Origin: Janthinobacterium sp. TB1-E2
GTDB taxonomy: Bacteria; Pseudomonadota; Gammaproteobacteria; Burkholderiales; Burkholderiaceae_D
Length of the DNA stretch: 64,000 nt
Assembly: GCF_036885605.1 (NCBI RefSeq)
Contig: NZ_CP142523.1
Span: 4,092,001-4,156,000, forward strand
Direction of reading: 5' to 3'
Each line of letters opens with the position of its first letter. The first letter of the stretch is position 1. Made by a program: the position numbers and the translations under genes. Positions 61,466-64,000 of the stretch are shown piece after piece. The notes below the pieces were generated by a model, which was not told the origin of the DNA, made no database searches, and saw nothing but the letters and a program-made list of their open reading frames with translations.

Positions 61466-62838
61466 GCTTGCTGATGCAGGCGCTCAAGAAAGCCGAGCGC
61501 GCCAAGCAGAACAGCCTTTCCGACGAGGAACTGGAAAAGCCGTCCGAAGCCTACGACCAGGTGCTGGAACTGGCGCCGGCCGACGCCCCGCCGCCCCGTC
61601 CCGCGCCGGTTGCGCCACCGCCCGTGCAGCCGGCAAGCACCCTGCGCCTGGAACCGCTGCCGGACGCTCCGGCGCCGCAGCCCGAGTCGAGTAGCGCCCA
61701 GCCCGGTCCGCAAGCCGGCCCGCCCCCCGAGCCACCACGCGCCCGTCCGGAACCGCCGCCCGCCAAGCCACGCGCCAGCCGCAGCAATCCGCCGCCGAAA
61801 GGTCCCACCGGTCCCATCAGCGTCGACCCGGCCACCGTGCGCCTGGCCGTGCTGCTGGCGATCCTGCTGCTGGTGGCCGGCTCCATGGCGTACTGGTACT
61901 GGCGCGCCAGCAGCAGCCCCGGCGCGGGCGCCAACCTGCCCGGCGTACCCATGCCGCTGACGGACGCCCCGGGCACGTCCGGCGTTGCCGGGCCCATCGT
62001 GGTGCTGCCCGGGGCCGGCGGCGCCCTGCCGGATGCCACGGCGCCCGCACCGCTGCCGCAGGACATGCCGCGCGAACAGCGCCAGCCGGCCGGCGCAGCG
62101 GAACAGCAGGCGATGATACAAGCCGCCGCGCAAGCGGCCGTGGCCGCCCAGCTGGCGCAACTGCAGCCGCCTGCTCCGCCCAGCCTGCCACCGGTGGCCG
62201 CGCCCGACAACAGCCAGATTCAGGTAGTACGCAACGATACGGCGCCGCAGATCAACCCCGGCGTGCAGCAAGCCTACCAGGCTTTCAACGGAGGCCAGCT
62301 GGGCGCGGCGCGCCAGCAATATGAAAGCGTGCTGCAGCAGGACGCCAACAACCGCGATGCGCTGCTGGGCCTGGCAGCCGTGGCCCAGCGCGAGAACCAG
62401 GGCGCGCAGGCGGCGTCGCTGTACGTGCGTTTGCTGGAAATCAATCCTGATGATGGCGTAGCGCTGGCCGGCCTGATCGGCCTGCGCCAGGGCGACGTCG
62501 TGCAGAGCGAAGCAAAACTGAAAGCCATCCTGGCGCGTACCCCCGACAGCGGCCCCGTGCTGTTTGCACTGGGCAATGTGTACGCCAAGCAGCGCCGCTG
62601 GAACGAAGCGCAGCAGCAATTCTTCCGCGCCTACAGCGCCGCGCCCGGCAATCCCGACTATGCCTTCAACCTGGCCGTGGGCCTGGACCGGCTGAACCAG
62701 CCGAAACTGGCCGCCACCTATTACCAGCGCGCCTTGACCCTGGCGCAAACCACGCCGGCCGCGTTCGACCAGGCCGTCGTGCAAACGCGCTTGCGCGAAC
62801 TGGCCGAGCCGGCCACCATCACACCCCGTCAGGAATAA
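61462..62838 (+). CDS. MshN/GspB-like TPR protein of the second cluster
   Basis: 458 residues. N-terminal MSLLMQALKKAERAKQ motif, a long Pro/Ala/Glu-rich cytoplasmic segment, one membrane helix (about 126-147), a second Pro/Ala-rich linker and C-terminal TPRs (GVQQAYQAFNGGQLGAARQQYESVLQQDANNRDALLGLAAVAQ, VLFALGNVYAKQRRWNEAQQQFFRAYSAAPGNPDYAF). It is the functional analogue of MshN in the first locus, with a longer cytoplasmic part. Overlaps the secretin gene by four bases. Confidence 0.88.
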   Translation: MSLLMQALKKAERAKQNSLSDEELEKPSEAYDQVLELAPADAPPPRPAPVAPPPVQPASTLRLEPLPDAPAPQPESSSAQPGPQAGPPPEPPRARPEPPPAKPRASRSNPPPKGPTGPISVDPATVRLAVLLAILLLVAGSMAYWYWRASSSPGAGANLPGVPMPLTDAPGTSGVAGPIVVLPGAGGALPDATAPAPLPQDMPREQRQPAGAAEQQAMIQAAAQAAVAAQLAQLQPPAPPSLPPVAAPDNSQIQVVRNDTAPQINPGVQQAYQAFNGGQLGAARQQYESVLQQDANNRDALLGLAAVAQRENQGAQAASLYVRLLEINPDDGVALAGLIGLRQGDVVQSEAKLKAILARTPDSGPVLFALGNVYAKQRRWNEAQQQFFRAYSAAPGNPDYAFNLAVGLDRLNQPKLAATYYQRALTLAQTTPAAFDQAVVQTRLRELAEPATITPRQE

Positions 62839-62845
62839 GCACTAC

Positions 62846-64000
62846 ATGGCAGAACAGGCAAAACTTCCGCTGGGCAAATTGCTGATCCAGAAAGGCGTGA
62901 TCAGCGAAGACCAGCTGCGCATCGCCCTGATCGAGCAGCGGCGCAGCAGCGAACCGCTGGGCAAGCTGCTGATCACGCTCGGTTTCGTTACGGAAGCCAC
63001 CGTGCGCGAGGCGCTCAGCGAAAACCTGAAACAGGTCAGCGCGGACCTGTCGAGCCTGGTGGTCGACGCCATCGCCCTGAAACTGATCCCGAAGGACGTG
63101 GCCAAGCGCTACCGCGTCTTCCCCATCGTGTATGAACGGCAGGCGGACAATCTGATCCTGGCCATGGCCGACACCAGCAACATCGTCGCGCTCGACCAGA
63201 TCAGCGCCATGCTGGTCAAGGGCATCACGATTTCCACCGTGCTCGTCAACGAGTCGGACATTTCGCGCGCCATCGACCAGTACTATGGCTTTGAACTGTC
63301 GATCGACGGCATCCTGCACGAAATCGAAACGGGGGAAGTCAGCTATCAGAGCATGGCTTCACCGTCGGACGAGTACAGCCAGCCCATGGTGCGCCTGATC
63401 GATGCGCTGCTGGCCGATGCCGTGCAAAACGGCGCCTCGGACATCCATTTCGAGCCGGAACAGTCGTTCCTGCGCATCCGCTACCGTATCGACGGCATCC
63501 TGCGGCAAATCCGCAGCCTGCACAAATCGTACTGGCCGGCCATGGCCGTGCGCCTGAAGGTGATGTCGAACATGAATATCGCCGAGGCGCGCGCGCCGCA
63601 GGATGGGCGCATCAGCATCAAGTTTTCCGGGCGGCAAATCGACTTCCGCGCGTCGGCGCAGCCCACCACGCATGGCGAAAACTTCGTGCTGCGCGTGCTG
63701 GACCGCCAGAAAGGCATCGTGCCGCTAGACGCCCTGGGCCTGGCCGAGGCGGAACTGAACTTGCTGAAACTGATGATCGCGCGGCCCGACGGCGTGATCC
63801 TCGTGACGGGCCCGACGGGCAGCGGCAAGACCACGACCCTGTATTCGATCATCAATCACATCAATACGGAAAGCGTCAACATCATGACCTTGGAAGACCC
63901 GGTCGAGTATCCGATGAACATGATACGCCAGACCTCCGTCAACGAATCCGTCAAGCTGGGCTTTGCCGACGGCATCCGCTCGATGATGCGGCAAGACCCG
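62846..64000 (+). CDS. GspE/PulE-type secretion ATPase of the second cluster (3' end outside window)
   Basis: First 385 residues of an MshE-like ATPase. The N-terminal MshEN-like repeats read PLGKLLIQKGVISEDQLRIALIEQ and PLGKLLITLGFVTEATVREALSEN, with Pro where the first motif has Arg in MshE. The GspE core follows with GASDIHFEPEQSFLRIRYRIDG, Walker A GPTGSGKTT near 330 and LEDPVEYPMN. It probably energises assembly of a pseudopilus or pilus by the second system. The window ends just before the Walker B region; more genes of the cluster are expected to the right. Confidence 0.9.
   Translation, partial: MAEQAKLPLGKLLIQKGVISEDQLRIALIEQRRSSEPLGKLLITLGFVTEATVREALSENLKQVSADLSSLVVDAIALKLIPKDVAKRYRVFPIVYERQADNLILAMADTSNIVALDQISAMLVKGITISTVLVNESDISRAIDQYYGFELSIDGILHEIETGEVSYQSMASPSDEYSQPMVRLIDALLADAVQNGASDIHFEPEQSFLRIRYRIDGILRQIRSLHKSYWPAMAVRLKVMSNMNIAEARAPQDGRISIKFSGRQIDFRASAQPTTHGENFVLRVLDRQKGIVPLDALGLAEAELNLLKLMIARPDGVILVTGPTGSGKTTTLYSIINHINTESVNIMTLEDPVEYPMNMIRQTSVNESVKLGFADGIRSMMRQDP

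Overview
The window looks like a chromosomal segment from a high-GC betaproteobacterium of the Oxalobacteraceae, closest in style to Janthinobacterium, Massilia or Duganella. The grounds are gene content and arrangement (phaC-phaR-rimO, mfd-serB, rluD-pgeF, an MSHA-type pilus locus, a PEP-CTERM protein) and a GGGGTCAGACCC palindromic repeat of a kind I associate with this family. The genus is an inference. I saw no rRNA, tRNA, CRISPR array, transposase or phage gene. Both ends cut through genes: a secreted polysaccharide lyase-like protein on the left and a secretion ATPase on the right.

Layout. 1-8.1 kb: polysaccharide lyase-like protein, OPT transporter, penicillin-binding protein 1A, TetR-type regulator. 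8.4-10.3 kb: secreted lipase with its foldase. 10.3-17.7 kb, all on the minus strand: a giant winged-helix/NTPase regulator, an EAL phosphodiesterase translationally coupled to a chemoreceptor, and a second chemoreceptor. 18-23.5 kb: 5'-nucleotidase, mfd, serB. 23.6-26.4 kb: a tightly overlapping four-gene operon (nucleotidyltransferase-like protein, TIGR04222-type membrane protein with a Gly/Cys tail, DUF692/MNIO enzyme, 85-residue protein) behind a perfect 11-bp dyad. 26.4-42.9 kb: housekeeping and accessory genes, including a membrane-anchored serine hydrolase, metC, a PEP-CTERM protein, rimO, phaR, phaC, pgeF, rluD, bamD, yaaA, an orphan PIN protein, an aminotransferase, a degenerate HD-GYP protein and an AT-rich beta-lactamase-like protein. 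43.9-57.1 kb: a complete MSHA-type pilus locus on the minus strand in the order E-G-F-A-C-D-O-P then I-(PilN)-J-K-L-M-N. 57.3-64 kb, divergent: a second, related secretion or pilus cluster opened by an ABC ATPase coupled to an ExeA-like ATPase with a SPOR-like domain, then a secretin, a TPR protein and a GspE-type ATPase.

How the genes may work together. Cyclic-di-GMP recurs: the EAL protein should degrade it, the HD-GYP protein has lost its HD pair, and the MSHA ATPase keeps the N-terminal MshEN-type binding motif while the ATPase of the second cluster lacks its first arginine. The most novel unit is the DUF692 operon. DUF692 (MNIO) enzymes oxidatively modify cysteine-containing peptides, and the overlapping upstream gene encodes a membrane protein ending in a Cys-Gly tail, so a membrane-displayed modified tail is a testable idea. 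Several transcripts also carry terminator-like hairpins in their leaders (phaR, metC, OPT gene) or between cistrons (mshA to mshC).
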